Positions 26,015 through 36,310 of a stretch of DNA of 64,000 nucleotides are shown one piece after another. This DNA is from Micropterix aruncella. Taxonomy: Eukaryota; Arthropoda; Insecta; Lepidoptera; Micropterigidae. The translations under genes were made by a program, and so were the position numbers. The notes under the pieces were generated by a model. It was not told the origin of the DNA. It was given only the letters and a program-made list of their open reading frames with translations, and ran no database searches. The stretch is from NCBI GenBank assembly GCA_944548615.1, contig OX155967.1, forward strand, positions 6,992,049 to 7,056,048, given 5' to 3'. Positions within the stretch are counted from its first letter, which is position 1; the number at the start of each line of letters is the position of its first letter.

Positions 26015-26600
26015 ACAAAACGATAAATATCCATAAAACTTCCTGAGGTGACAGGTTCGCCCGTTGTAGCCGACAGCTCTAGTATAATAGGTCAGCACCT
26101 AGGGAGTCAGCCAGCCACTTGCATTAGGGAGCTAATGTTAAAGGGAGCTTTTGCAGTTAGCCCACTAAGACCCATGTGTATAAGGGTCAGCTAAACTCAC
26201 GGGTCAACGTCCATCCGGCTGCCTCCCCGCAGAAGTGCATGCGGAACAGTTCTCCTCAGAATCGTCCTACGGGCGCTCTTGGACGGAGTGCGGCGTCAGC
26301 CAACCGACTGTGCACTCCGTCTGATAACCGGGGGAGTCTAGAAACGGCGTTGTTTCCTATAGAGCGAGAGTGGTTGTTAACCTTACGGCAACCGCTCTCG
26401 AAACGACCATTTGGCTACCCGATACTTGGTCGAGAGCCTGGAAAAGGATGATGTGGTCCGTGATACCGAATCACCGCTACATAAGGGAGAAGACCGCGTA
26501 AGCGATCTCGAACATGTAACCAGTCGGGAGGCCAAAGAAATCTGTCCGAAACTGGAAGTAAAGGCGCGAGTTATGCCCGCCGTTTGCACACCGGTATGAT
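26015..26600 (-). repeat. Family A, reverse-oriented fragments
   Basis: 26015-26081 is the reverse complement of the family A 5' end (AACTTCCTGAGGTGACAGGT ... GACAGCTCT). 26165-26600 is a reverse-oriented middle and 3' part (landmarks GGAGTGCGGCGTCAGCCAAC and TTTCCTATAGAGCGAGAG). The order does not fit one simple copy, so two insertions or a rearrangement is likely. Confidence 0.6.
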
Positions 26601-27425
26601 TCGGGGCTTGTTTATCCAGCGTTTTTAAGAAACCCTGAGAATGATTCTGTTTGAACATTTTACCATTTTTGCAACATCGTAATGGTAAATTTAAACTCAA
26701 ATTCAACGTTTTATATTAAAGCTTTAAAAGGTACATTTATGTTAATAACTAAGCCATCCCGTCGAAGCCTCGCCTGCACTAAAATAGGCGTATTGTCACC
26801 GTCTCGGATGAGGCCCCTACCGAGTTGGTCAGTTAGATAGATCAGGCCGCTTCGGACGTCTCCATCCGTCGTATTCTATGAAACGCAATCAAATCAAATC
26901 AAATAGTTTATTGTCCTAAAAACTAATACATAGTTGTATAGACAGTTGTATTACATTTACATTTGGCCGTGATATAATTGAATTCTTCTTTAATGATCAA
27001 ATTCTTCTATTAATAATCAAAACATAAAAGGTTACTCGTAAGAATAAAGAAGGTATTATTGTAGAATTAAATCGAGTCTCACCATTTAGTTTACCAGATA
27101 AAAAACACAGAGTAATTAATTCTTTAAAACCACCGATATAAATAAGTTTTTTTAGTATAAAATTAATAAATGTAATGTCAAAAATAACAAAAAAAATGTG
27201 ACGGTTGTCAAAAAGTAAAATAAAATGTCTTAGTGATTATATTGTAAATAAAAATAGTCAAGGTATAATTAATATGTGCCTACCTAATAATAGAAATAGT
27301 CAATACATTTTAGTCAAATTGAAAATCTGACTATAGTCTAATACTATAGTAAAATTGATATATAGTCGAGATGCATACAGATTTTAAAGATCGTTAATGT
27401 CGTACAATTAAGAAATATTCAAACG
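26601..27425. other. AT-rich 3' flank of the first TIL-like gene
   Basis: Contains a second CAAATCAAATCAAATAGTTT tail at about 26885, as at 15009. Otherwise no features. Confidence 0.35.
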
Positions 27426-27538
27426 AGATGACATCTTTTGACAGTTTATTATTCGTATTCATTGATGTTATTACATACTAAAATATTGTATGAAAATCTT
27501 CACAAGCGTACAAAACGTGTACGTCCTCGTTTACCTAT

Positions 27539-28862
27539 TTATGTGCAATCACGTACGTCGACACATTTGTTGGTATTCGTATCGCGCACCAAATCTTTGT
27601 TGCAGTGGCAGTATTTGATGCAAATGGCTCCACTCTATCTCGCGGTTTCTTTGCAGGTGGGTTCCAGACGCTTGTCACACGTATCATCGAGCCACTCCTT
27701 GGCAGGATCGCATTTGGGGTCTGTCCAGAAAAAAAAAGAATTAGTCATATTTATTGTACCATTTTTGACCGACTTCAAAAAAAGGAGGATCAATTCGATT
27801 GTTATTTTTGCTTTTTTAAGCTATTGCATAGCTTTTATTGCGGGCCTAGTAGGCCAGCGCGGCGACCGAATGAAGAAATTTCTTAACGAATATTAATGAT
27901 TTTAAACTGATAATTACGTCTAAACGGGTACTGCTTACAATTCGAAAAAAATATATGTTAAACAAGAACATTTTCCTAATATTCTTAACTTTGAATATTT
28001 TAGATTTTGTTTATATTACATAGTGTAATTAATTTGTGAAATTAGGTCTAACCGAACACAAAAACGACTACTACGCAAATACTATCTGGCGTATTATTAT
28101 GAAACCTACACCATTTAAAGATAATTTAATTGTCTATCTTTTTATCTACTATTTTTTTCGAATAGTAGTTTTTTCGAATAATATCCGTTTTTTTTTGCTT
28201 TATCGAATAAAAAATTCGTACGCGGCGCTCTATCGGAAGACGTTTCAATAATTCCGAATCATTTGATTCCGCAGCCGCAAATGATTCGGAATAATTTCAA
28301 CGTTTTGCGATAGAGCGCAGTTATCTGATATCAGAAAAAAATAAATAAATAAAATAAATAAATAATTATAATTGCATAAGTTGTTAAAAAATGCTATGCA
28401 ATAGCTTTACCGCGGCAGTTCCCGAGTGCCACACGTATTTTTTTTGTTTTAATGTTTGTTACCTCAGAACTCTGCCATCTATGAACCGATTTGGAAAATT
28501 CCTTTTTTTTAAAGGATATACTTACAGGTTGGTCCCATTTTTATCAAAATCCTGCTCTGATGATGAGCTCCTCAAATAATATAATAATTATTATTTGAGG
28601 AGTTATTTGAATAATTATTATTAAGTTTTCTGGGAAACAAAATTAAATAAAATAGGGTGTTTTTTTTCTACATTGACCGTGATACTATCGCAGGTAAACT
28701 ACTAGTGCAGTGTATGGGTTTCATAGATTTAATACGATGATGTATTTGTTAGAATTTTAAATGCTTGTTCAAAAATATACACTTACCACCAAATGGAGAT
28801 TGTGCCTGAACAATCGAGATGAAGCAGACTAGCGCCAAAAGTATTAAAACGTATCTAGCCAT
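27539..28862 (-). pseudogene. Secreted 8-cysteine TIL-like protein, premature stop
   Basis: Exon 1 is 28862-28787 and encodes a clear signal peptide (MARYVLILLALVCFISIVQA, then QSPFG). The donor is GTAAGT. Exon 2 is 27720-27539, starting DPKCDPAKEWLDDTCDKR and ending NKCVDVRDCT and TAA. It keeps all eight cysteines of its intact paralogue at 36311-38099, but an in-frame TAG at 27637-27635 (codon 54, within ETAR*SGAIC) would remove the last five. The paralogue has an open codon there. The intron holds a family B insertion. The AATAAA found in the 3' flank of the paralogue is AATAAC here. It is probably a recent pseudogene, a null allele, or affected by a sequencing error. Confidence 0.75.
27816..28436 (+). 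mobile_element. Family B repeat, uninterrupted reference copy
   Basis: Runs from TAAGCTATTGCATAGC to GAGTGCCACACG, about 620 bp, inside the intron of the TIL-like pseudogene. It is itself inserted in another common repeat (TTGACCGACTTCAAAAAAAG on the left, ATGTTTGTTACCTCAGAAC on the right). The segment 28215-28325 contains an inverted repeat around GGCGCTCTATCGGAAGACGT and TTTGCGATAGAGCGCAG. Confidence 0.75.
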
Positions 28863-28898
28863 TTTAAGATCCACTAGTCAAATGTAGAATTTTCAAGC

Positions 28899-28907
28899 CT
28901 ATTTATA
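28899..28907 (-). promoter_or_regulatory. TATA box of the first TIL-like gene
   Basis: TATAAATAG on the minus strand, about 40 bases before the ATG. About 150-200 bases of this upstream region closely match the region upstream of the second TIL-like gene (shared AGCCTATTTATACCTA and TTGTATCTATCGT on the plus strand). Confidence 0.7.
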
Positions 28908-28969
28908 CCTAATTGTATCTATCGTCGCTGTTTTCGGTTATATAGATGTTGTGGAAATCAACAACACTC

Positions 28970-29124
28970 TTGGCCGTCACATAGAAAAATTGTGATAGGC
29001 TGTATGCCGTCGTTGTTATACAGCTCCGCCTGAGTCACAGGCTGTTATTTTTTCATTTTTTTTATTTGTTGTGTGGGGCTTTTCTAAGGTCTTTATGAGC
29101 CTTGTAACACTGCGACCATTGCTG
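28970..29124. other. Distal upstream region of the first TIL-like gene
   Basis: The resemblance to the upstream region of the second TIL-like gene continues through GATAGGC and AGCTCCG..GAGTCACAGG blocks to about 29045, then ends. Confidence 0.4.
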
Positions 29125-29990
29125 ATATATTGTGTTCGACACCTACTATAGTTCTGCGCTAAGCCTCGAACCGCAACAGGCTTTTAGCGCCAGATTGTTT
29201 TACCTCCTCAGGTTGGAGGTAATGACACCCAAGTGGGTGTATCTTTTACGCATCAGCGGGCCACACTCGCACATGAGGTGCTGGGGAGTTTTCTCTGCCC
29301 CTTGGCAGAAATTGCACATTTTGATGTCTAGGAGCGTGAGGTTGTACATGTGCTTGTTAAGTCCACAATGCCCTGTGAGCGCCCTAACCAGTATGCGTAA
29401 ATTGTTCCTATTTAGCGATAAGGCCTAACGGGCCGTCTCAGGGTCGTAAGCCTTAATTAGCGCTTTGGATTAATTCAAACCTGGCGTGTTGTTCCAGTAG
29501 TTGACGGATTGTTCTAAACATATTTGTTTGACCGTTAGGTTTGCAAGGCTTTTGGTACGCCACAGCAAGGTTCAGGGCCGAATAACGTTCCCTTTGCTCC
29601 CGTCTTAGCAAGGTCGTCGGCTTTTTCATTTCTTAGAATTACCCTGTTCTTTTTGCCCAGGGAATTCAGTAGTGATACGCAGTTTTGCACTAGCTTTGAA
29701 TTAATGGTATTCTAGGCTAGTGCCATAATAGCTGCCTTGCTATCCGAGTGGATATAGATACGGTGTTTGGCGTAGTTCTTATGGAGGTTGATATCCGCAC
29801 ATTCAATAATGGCGTATGCTTCCGCTTGGAATATGGAGGCGAATGTCCCCAAGTTTAGACTTCTTTCGAAGTTTGATCGATCTCCATATATACCGCAGCC
29901 TACGTTCAGTCCTGATTTGGACCCAGCAGTATACCCAACATTTAAGGCTACCGGCCTCCCAGTGCAGTTGGCTTTTTAGCCAGTCGTCTC
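29125..29990 (-). pseudogene. LINE RNase H and C-terminal region, decayed
   Basis: On the minus strand this reads as an RNase H domain (YGDRSNFERSLNLGTFASIF, QAEAYAIIECADINLHKN, IYIHSDSKAAIMAL, NEKADDLAKTGAKGT). A frameshifted C-terminal stretch with a C..C...H..C knuckle follows. Several stops interrupt it. RNase H located after the RT is typical of I- and R1-type non-LTR retrotransposons. RT itself is absent. Confidence 0.7.
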
Positions 29991-30277
29991 TGGGCGGCAG
30001 TTCCTTTTAATTTAATTTGTTTTATTTTATTATGTTTCATTATGTTTAAATATGTTTAATTTTAATTATGGGTACAGTGGTTTGGCAATAATTAATGTTT
30101 TGGTGAGACAGTGTCATAATTCATTTTTTTACTAATTTTTACTCAATTGTTTTGGGACACCAACTTGTTAATCGGCTGAGGGGCCGAGGCCTGAAAAGTT
30201 AAGAAGGAAACCTTACATTATTTTGTGGTTCTGAATTTTCGTTACTATACAGGCTGGGTTTTTACGACACGATATCT
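29991..30277. other. AT-rich spacer
   Basis: Degenerate TTTAATTT/ATTATG simple sequence, with no gene. Confidence 0.3.
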
Positions 30278-30348
30278 AGCAGTAGGTAAAATGTCGCTAA
30301 TTGTTTATGAGTGACCTTTTACCTACCACCAGATGGCGCAGTGCTCTC
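30278..30348. repeat. Hairpin family G, copy 1
   Basis: GTAGGTAAAATGTCGCT pairs with GTGACCTTTTACCTAC across a short loop, then CAGATGGCGCAG. Two further copies lie at 57708-57775 and 62284-62342, always as a GGTAAAATATCGC hairpin. Confidence 0.7.
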
Positions 30349-30612
30349 AACCCTTTTCAAAATTGTCTTTAATAGATAAATTTAATAGATTTACAAATTT
30401 ACCAAAAAAAAAAACTTTTTTTTGGTTTTTCAAAAAAAATATATCAAACGTTGCTTATTTTGTCATACTGATTCACCTACCAGAAGGATGTCACTAATTG
30501 AAACTTACGCTGCATCTAAATATAAGAAAGAGAATAAGAGGTGCATATCTAGTTCTAGGTTATCCATTAAAGAATACACCATTTAATTTTACAAGTCACT
30601 TTATTCACAAAT

Positions 30613-30772
30613 AGAGTTGTCAACTATAACGGGCGAACCCGTCACCTCAGGAAGTTTTAACGATTAGTCGTTCAATCTCCCGTGGGTGAACGCAGAAGAC
30701 TTGGACAAAATCAGTCCACCGTCAAGCTCCGCCACACGCCCGCAAGACGCCAACGCCTTAAGGCGCTGATAT
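30613..30772 (+). repeat. Family A, 5' fragment
   Basis: AGAGTTGTCAACTATAACGG start, ends at GCCAACGCCTTAAGGCG, where it abuts a partial family B copy. The fusion suggests a deletion or template switch. Confidence 0.7.
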
Positions 30773-30777
30773 ACGAC

Positions 30778-31110
30778 TTTAATGATTTTAAACTGATAAT
30801 TACGTCTAAACGAGTACTGCTTACGTTTCGAAAAAAATATATGTTAAACAAGAGCATTTACCTAATATTCTAATCTGTGAATATTTTAGATTTTGTTTAT
30901 ATTACATAGTGTAATTAATTTGGGAAATGAGGTCTAACCGAAGACAAACACGAGAATTACGCAAATACTATCTAGTGTATTATTATGAAACCTGCACCAT
31001 TTTAAAGATAATTTAATTATCTATCTTCTTATCTGTGAATTTTTTCGAAAAGTCAAAGAATAATATCCGATTTTGCTTATTCGAACAAAATTGGTGCGCG
31101 AGTTATAAAG
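30778..31110 (+). repeat. Family B, partial and diverged
   Basis: TTTAATGATTTTAAACTGAT onward matches the family B left half but lacks the first 60 bases and most of the right half. It is more diverged than the other copies. Confidence 0.65.
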
Positions 31111-31213
31111 CGGGCCTCGCCGGCGACGAGAGTCAGTATGACCGCGACCACTGTCACGGGTGGATGCTGACGCTGCGCTCCGAACGAGATAAATTACGAT
31201 AATTAAAAACAAA

Positions 31214-33560
31214 ATGGCCAGAAACTCAAAAATTTTAAAACTTAAACACAGTATATTAGAGAAAAATAGATTATTAAGGTAAGTAACGTGTTTTAGTGTA
31301 TTATTACGTGTATATTATTACCATTTGTCTACTCTGATGCTCTTTGCCTGACGTCAAATTGGGGTGACCACACGAATAGGATTCGTGCAACAATTTAACT
31401 AATTAACACATAAAATAAATTACTTCTTTTATTTTATAAACTGACGTGATTACTGTTTTTATTTTAGGCGAATACGAAACAACACTAATTCTGAAGATGT
31501 AAATTCACAGACGAGGTGAGTAAACAGTGTAGGTAAACAAAACTACATCAAAAGGTAATGCTCACAGATAAATGCATACCTAATTTAATATTTTGATTTT
31601 AGTGTAATTCGAACAATAATTATGTTTTATCAGAACTTGAAAGTTTTATCAGAACTGTCGGAATCAGAATATTATTTTGAAATCAAATATCAAACTTGAA
31701 TATTGAATTTGAAAATCGATTTAGGGCCGATTTCTATATGAATCCTGCAAGTAAAAGTACAAATATAAGTTGAACCATCGGTTTACTAAATTCATTCGTA
31801 AAGCGACAAAATTTAATTCGGGTTTTCGTAGTATGACGTAAAATATACTTTGTTTGGAGGGGGTTGTTTTTGTTGCAAAAAGATAATTATGGGTTTTAGC
31901 CAAAAATTTAGTAGTAATAATAATAAACCTACTTATAACATAGTTACGCGCATCCCTGACTCACTGACTGACTTTGTAACGCTGTAGGTAAAGACAGTAT
32001 TTTTTTTAATTTGTCAGTTTTTAAACTTGAAATGCTACTTCGAATTTCAAACTTGAAATTGTGCTTTGAATTTCGAACTTGACATTCTACTATGAATTTC
32101 AAACTTGAAATTCTACTTCGAATTTCGAAGTTGACATTTTACTTCGAATTTCGAACTTGACATTCTACTACGAATTTCGAACTTGATATTCTACTATGAA
32201 TTTCAAACTTGAAATTCTACTTCGAATTTCGAACTTGACATTTTACTTCGAATTTCGAACTTGACATTCTACTTCGAATTACGAACTTAACATTCAAGTT
32301 CGAATTTCGCACTTGACATTTTGACATTTGAAATTCGGAATTTCGGTTAAATTTCGATAATTTCGGAATTCGAATTAAAATTTCGAAATTTTGGACTTAG
32401 CTAAGGATTCCATTATAGCATTCATGGTTTGCTTGATATTCAAACTCAGCACTCGTAGAAAAACGACCCTTACTTTGTTTTCGCAGGAATAACTATACCT
32501 ATCATTGTTTATCTATGTGTAGATCTGAAGTGAACGAAACAACAATTGCTGAGGAGGAAGCCTTGCATATTGGTACAGAAAATGAGAAGTCATTCTCTGA
32601 CAGGTCAAAGCATAATTATTATTACTGTGACATCAGCATAACTTGCGCATAGCTTTCTGTTGTAGGTACCTATATATGTTTTGTTTGTAGAACACCGACA
32701 ATGTCAATTACAGAATTCTTATTAGGTGTATTTTCTTTTCAGAGAGAATGGAGAAGTAGTCAATGGAATGCGAATATTGAATATAACACAGTTTTTTAAA
32801 GAGCTTCAACAAATATCTTTACATGGGAGTATAGACTGTGGTTTGAAATCAATAGAATTAATATCTGAACGTAAATTGGGGCTACTTTCGAAATTAAAAC
32901 TAAAATGTAAGATGTGTAGTGAAACCTTTGTCATTTGTTGCAATAACCCTGAAACTGACATAAATATTAACACAGTTGCGGGCACAATAGCAATAGGTTG
33001 TGGCCATTCACAGCTAAATGAATTATTAGCCGCAATGGACTTGCCCCAAATATCATATACAATATTTAATAAAAGATTGGAAACTATAAACAAAGTTTGG
33101 GAAAAAGAAACAACCCAGTCGATGAATGAAGCCGCTAAAGAAGAACGTAGATTGGCTTTTGATGATGATAAAGTTACTGACAACGGCATACCATTTATTG
33201 ACGTTATAGCCGATGGCTGCTGGGGAAAAGGTCTTATAGGAAACATTACTCAGCCTTATCAGGCGCAGCTGCAATAATAGGGAAAAGAACCGGGAAAATT
33301 CTCTTTATGGCTGTCAAAAATAAATACTGCTGCATATGCGCCCAAGCTTCGAAGAAATATGTCACGCCTAAGGAGCATGATTGCTACAAAAATTATTCTG
33401 GTATTTGAAATAGCAATTATTACCACAATATATTTCATATTTAAAACAATTTTATTTATCATTTACGTCAATTACATTTTCAGGTCCATCAACCGGAATG
33501 GAATCCACCATCTTGGTAGAAGGATTTAAAAGAAGCATAGAAATGCACAATTTAATATAC
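31214..33560 (+). pseudogene. Mutator-like transposase gene, five exons, 3'-truncated
   Basis: Exons are 31214-31278 (MARNSKILKLKHSILEKN), 31468-31515, 32523-32603, 32743-33400 and 33484 to about 33560, all with GT-AG borders. The first three introns are in phase 2 and the last in phase 1. Exon 4 matches a TE-derived family known from many insects. From memory, its signature is a G(M)RI(L)NI...F block, a C-x2-C pair in KCKMCSETF, TVAGTIAIGCGHSQLNE, then VIADGCWGKRSYRKHYSALS. A 1-base deletion in GGGGAAAAGG (33222-33230) breaks the frame at WGK. The next frame continues as SYRKHYSALSGAAAIIGKRT and later CCICAQASKKY. Exon 5 (GPSTGMESTILVEGFK) ends abruptly near NLIY. It is inactive, but the intact splice sites suggest decay is recent. 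Confidence 0.7.
31990..32345. repeat. Minisatellite, unit about 27 bp, in a Mutator-like intron
   Basis: About 12 degenerate units of TTCGAACTTGACATTCTAC/TACGAATTTC. Each carries the TTCGAA palindrome. Confidence 0.8.
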
Positions 33561-34075
33561 GCAGCGCCACAACACCTTTGCCGATTCAGCAACTATACCA
33601 GGACTTTGATTACGAAGCGTGTCTTCGTCTTTATTGACTTCATTCAAAATCGTCATTTTTCGTTTCTTGTTTTTTTTCCTCATCCCTTTTCTATTTGCGC
33701 CCCTGTATAGCACTAACTATATAAGAGGGGTCTCTAATGATCATATTCCTCGTATGCCTAGGATCGACTAATTCATTATCCTATGTTTTTTATTACCTTT
33801 ATCCTATGTTTTTTTGCTAATTGCGGGCGTTTTTGTTTACGTAATTACGTAATTCTTGTTTACCAAATTTTCTAACAATAAGAGAATGATTACAATACAA
33901 ATCCGATTATTATTTCACATTACGAACTTTTATTTATTTAATACCTTAGAATCTTGAACGTACACTATTTTCGTACGTATGGTCACTCTACAAGCCGCTA
34001 TCGGCCGCGCGGCGATTCCAGTTCTCTTATCACGCGTTGGCTCCGCCCAATCGCCCGAAGCCGTTGGCAATAGTC
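33561..34075. other. Spacer without recognisable gene
   Basis: Contains TTTACGTAATTACGTAATTC (33836-33855, partly palindromic) and nothing coding. Confidence 0.3.
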
Positions 34076-34605
34076 GTCGCCTTAACCGCGAGATAACTAG
34101 GTGGGTTACCCAGCGGGCTCACACTCAGGCCCTTACTTCCAATTGTGACCAGATTACCCCGGTCTCTCGATTGGTTACGAGTTCGAGGTCGCTTGCGCGG
34201 TCCTCTCCCTTGCGAAGCGGTGAGGCGGTGTGCACCGAATCTATCGCGGACCACGGCATCCTTTGCCCGGCTGTTCACCCAGGATCGGGTAGCCGATGGT
34301 CGTTTCAAGAGCAGTCGCCGTAAGGTCCCCAACCACCCCTGCTCTATAGGAAACAGTACTGCTTCCAGACTCCCCCGACTGTTAGTCGGAGTGCACAGTC
34401 GATTGGCTTACACCGCACGGTGTGCAGACCGTCCAGGAGCGCCAGAAGTATGATTCCTAGGGGAAACTAGCCCTAAAGCCAGAGTCCTGCCCGGGCTCGA
34501 ACTTCATGCGTGTAGGCCGCGGGATGGGTGTTGACCCGTGAGTGTGACCATCCCTGAACAGAATGGGTTTTCGTGCCAACTCAGCAAGGGCCCAATAGCT
34601 CCCGT
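34076..34605 (+). repeat. Family A, 5'-truncated copy
   Basis: Starts within the family at CTTAACCGCGAGATAAC and ends at CAGCAAGGGCCCAATAG. Its open frame (VRGRLRGPLPCEAVRR and so on) parallels those in the other copies but changes by amino-acid replacements. Confidence 0.65.
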
Positions 34606-34649
34606 TATTCACAGTTTGAATGAAAACTATTGCAATGGCAATTAATACG

Positions 34650-34870
34650 AGTATATTGCAATGGCATCTTGTTGGCGGGGAAATAAGAGGAACGCGAGCT
34701 ATCGCTGTGGCGAAGTGCGAAAGAGGCCAAACGGCCTATCTTTGAGTTTCTCACAATGCAGTGTTGACTAAAATCTTTATAGGCGATCTTTTAATAGACG
34801 ATATTTGAATTTTATTACTTGGAGTTATAATGACGACCGGTTATAGTCCTAGTGTATGTGTCGTCTAATT
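34650..34870 (+). repeat. Interspersed repeat family I, copy 1
   Basis: Shares GGCGAAGTGCGAAAGAGGCC, then GTGTTGACTAAAATCT and AATTTTATTA, with 50870-51120. Not coding as read. Confidence 0.65.
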
Positions 34871-35249
34871 TCAAACTATGTTGAAGCCAAACAGATTCAA
34901 ATCTATTTAATAGTCTGGTCAATTTTCTGCCAGGAAGAGTTACATAGTAAATATTAATGCCATAAATATATTAAATATTTGAAACCTAAAAAAATAAATA
35001 CATTAGGCATTATAATAAGCATATTATTATGTCGGGAAATAGGATATAGCTGGTTTGGATATTAAATTTTGGGTCTGGCGGGTTTTGTTAATGGAGTTTT
35101 GGACCTGGCTGCTTCTGTTACTGTTACTAACTTAAGACTATGACGTCACCTAAATAGTACGTTCGAGATTTGTTTGTTTAACGTAGGCTAGACCGCAACT
35201 GCATTCGACTTTATACACACCCGGGGTTCGCAGTGGTATTATATCCTTT
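34871..35249. other. AT-rich spacer
   Basis: No gene; ends in a CCCGGGGTTCGCAGTGG segment that belongs to the adjoining Penelope-like fragment. Confidence 0.3.
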
Positions 35250-35412
35250 ACAGGCCTCAAAAATCGACCGTTTGAGTCGGTTTGAAGATCGTTTTTATAT
35301 CGAATCTGTTTAGCATCTTACTTATTCGATCTGTCACGCCCTTGACGTATGGTAAGAATGCTCTTGGTCTGCTCGGTTTCTGAGTGAGGAGCCTGTTGTT
35401 GGGGTCCCTTTC
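35220..35412 (-). pseudogene. Penelope-like element fragment (RT to linker)
   Basis: The minus strand reads RAFLPYVKGVTDRISKMLNR and FDIKTIFKPTQ. This is the conserved segment after the RT of Penelope-like elements (FLPYIKGVTDRI...TIFKPTKK). Only about 60 codons remain. Confidence 0.75.
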
Positions 35413-35414
35413 GC

Positions 35415-35975
35415 GACAGGTAGGAAAATCATTAGGGACTGTTTGGAGCAGGAACATCGGGCATCCTGGAAACAGAGCCAATGCAAAGGCCACGATGGAG
35501 CAACCACTTCCTAAGAAAACCAAGGCTCTACTTGACATAAGCAAGAAGAACCTTCTATCCGGACACACGACTTGGCTTGACCTAGAGCAAGGACTGCCGA
35601 ATATGTGGCGAAGAACCTGAAGACAGCATACACATCGTAGGTCGCTGCCCAGACCTCGCCGCAAAAAGACACAGTTTACTGGGACGAACCTTTCTAGAAC
35701 CCAGCGATCTGCCCAACTTGAAGGTCAGTGATCTGCAGACTACTGAATCAACAACAGTACCAGTACAGGGCTTCTGGCAGACCACTAACCCAACCACAAA
35801 AGATCCTATAGATCTAGGTGATATCAAGGGCTGGATAAAACCCCCAGCTCCTTTTACTACTACTACTACTACTACTTAATCCATAATGGACACTAAAGAC
35901 AATGGATAATAATCTTGTGAACTTTGACTAAAACGATTGAATTAAAGACTTCCGAGAAAGAAAAAAAATATAAAT
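35415..35975 (+). pseudogene. LINE 3' end with internal deletions
   Basis: Close relative of the copy at 58775-59470: CRICGEEPEDSIHIVGRC-type zinc knuckle region, here CRICGEEPEDSIHIVGRCPD, followed by KRHSLLGRTFLEPSDLPN. Pieces of the TGHTTLRAHLFNLGL region are deleted. It ends in (CTA)n and an A-rich tail near 35965. Confidence 0.7.
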
Positions 35976-36226
35976 TGACGCCCAACGTGGGGCTTGATAT
36001 AATGTGTAATGATATAAAATATTTTTTTAAATCAATAATGTACAACAAAGATACTAATTTTGCATTTATCCTTGTTCTTTGCTAAATTTCTGAGCAATTT
36101 TTCGTATTTTTCTATGAGGCAAGGGTACCAACCATATTGTCAGAGCAATTGCAGTGTCATAAGAAACGCATGAAATATCCAAACGAGATGATTTCCTTTC
36201 ACAGTTTAATATCCGTATTCATTGAT
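35976..36226. other. AT-rich spacer and 3' flank of the second TIL-like gene
   Basis: The part from about 36170 resembles the flank downstream of the first TIL-like gene (AAACGAGATGA ... CGTATTCATTGAT), showing the duplication included the 3' UTR. Confidence 0.5.
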
Positions 36227-36232
36227 TTTATT
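36227..36232 (-). terminator. Polyadenylation signal of the second TIL-like gene
   Basis: AATAAA on the minus strand, about 80 bases after the stop codon at 36311-36313. Confidence 0.6.
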
Positions 36233-36310
36233 GCAGAATAAAACATTATAATATATGAAAACCAAAATACAAGCACAAACATGTACGTCATCGTGTACTT
36301 ATAAATAATT

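Noticed and set aside
32806..33246. A 146-codon minus-strand open frame
   Set aside because: Antisense to the Mutator-like exon 4, whose plus-strand protein is recognisable.
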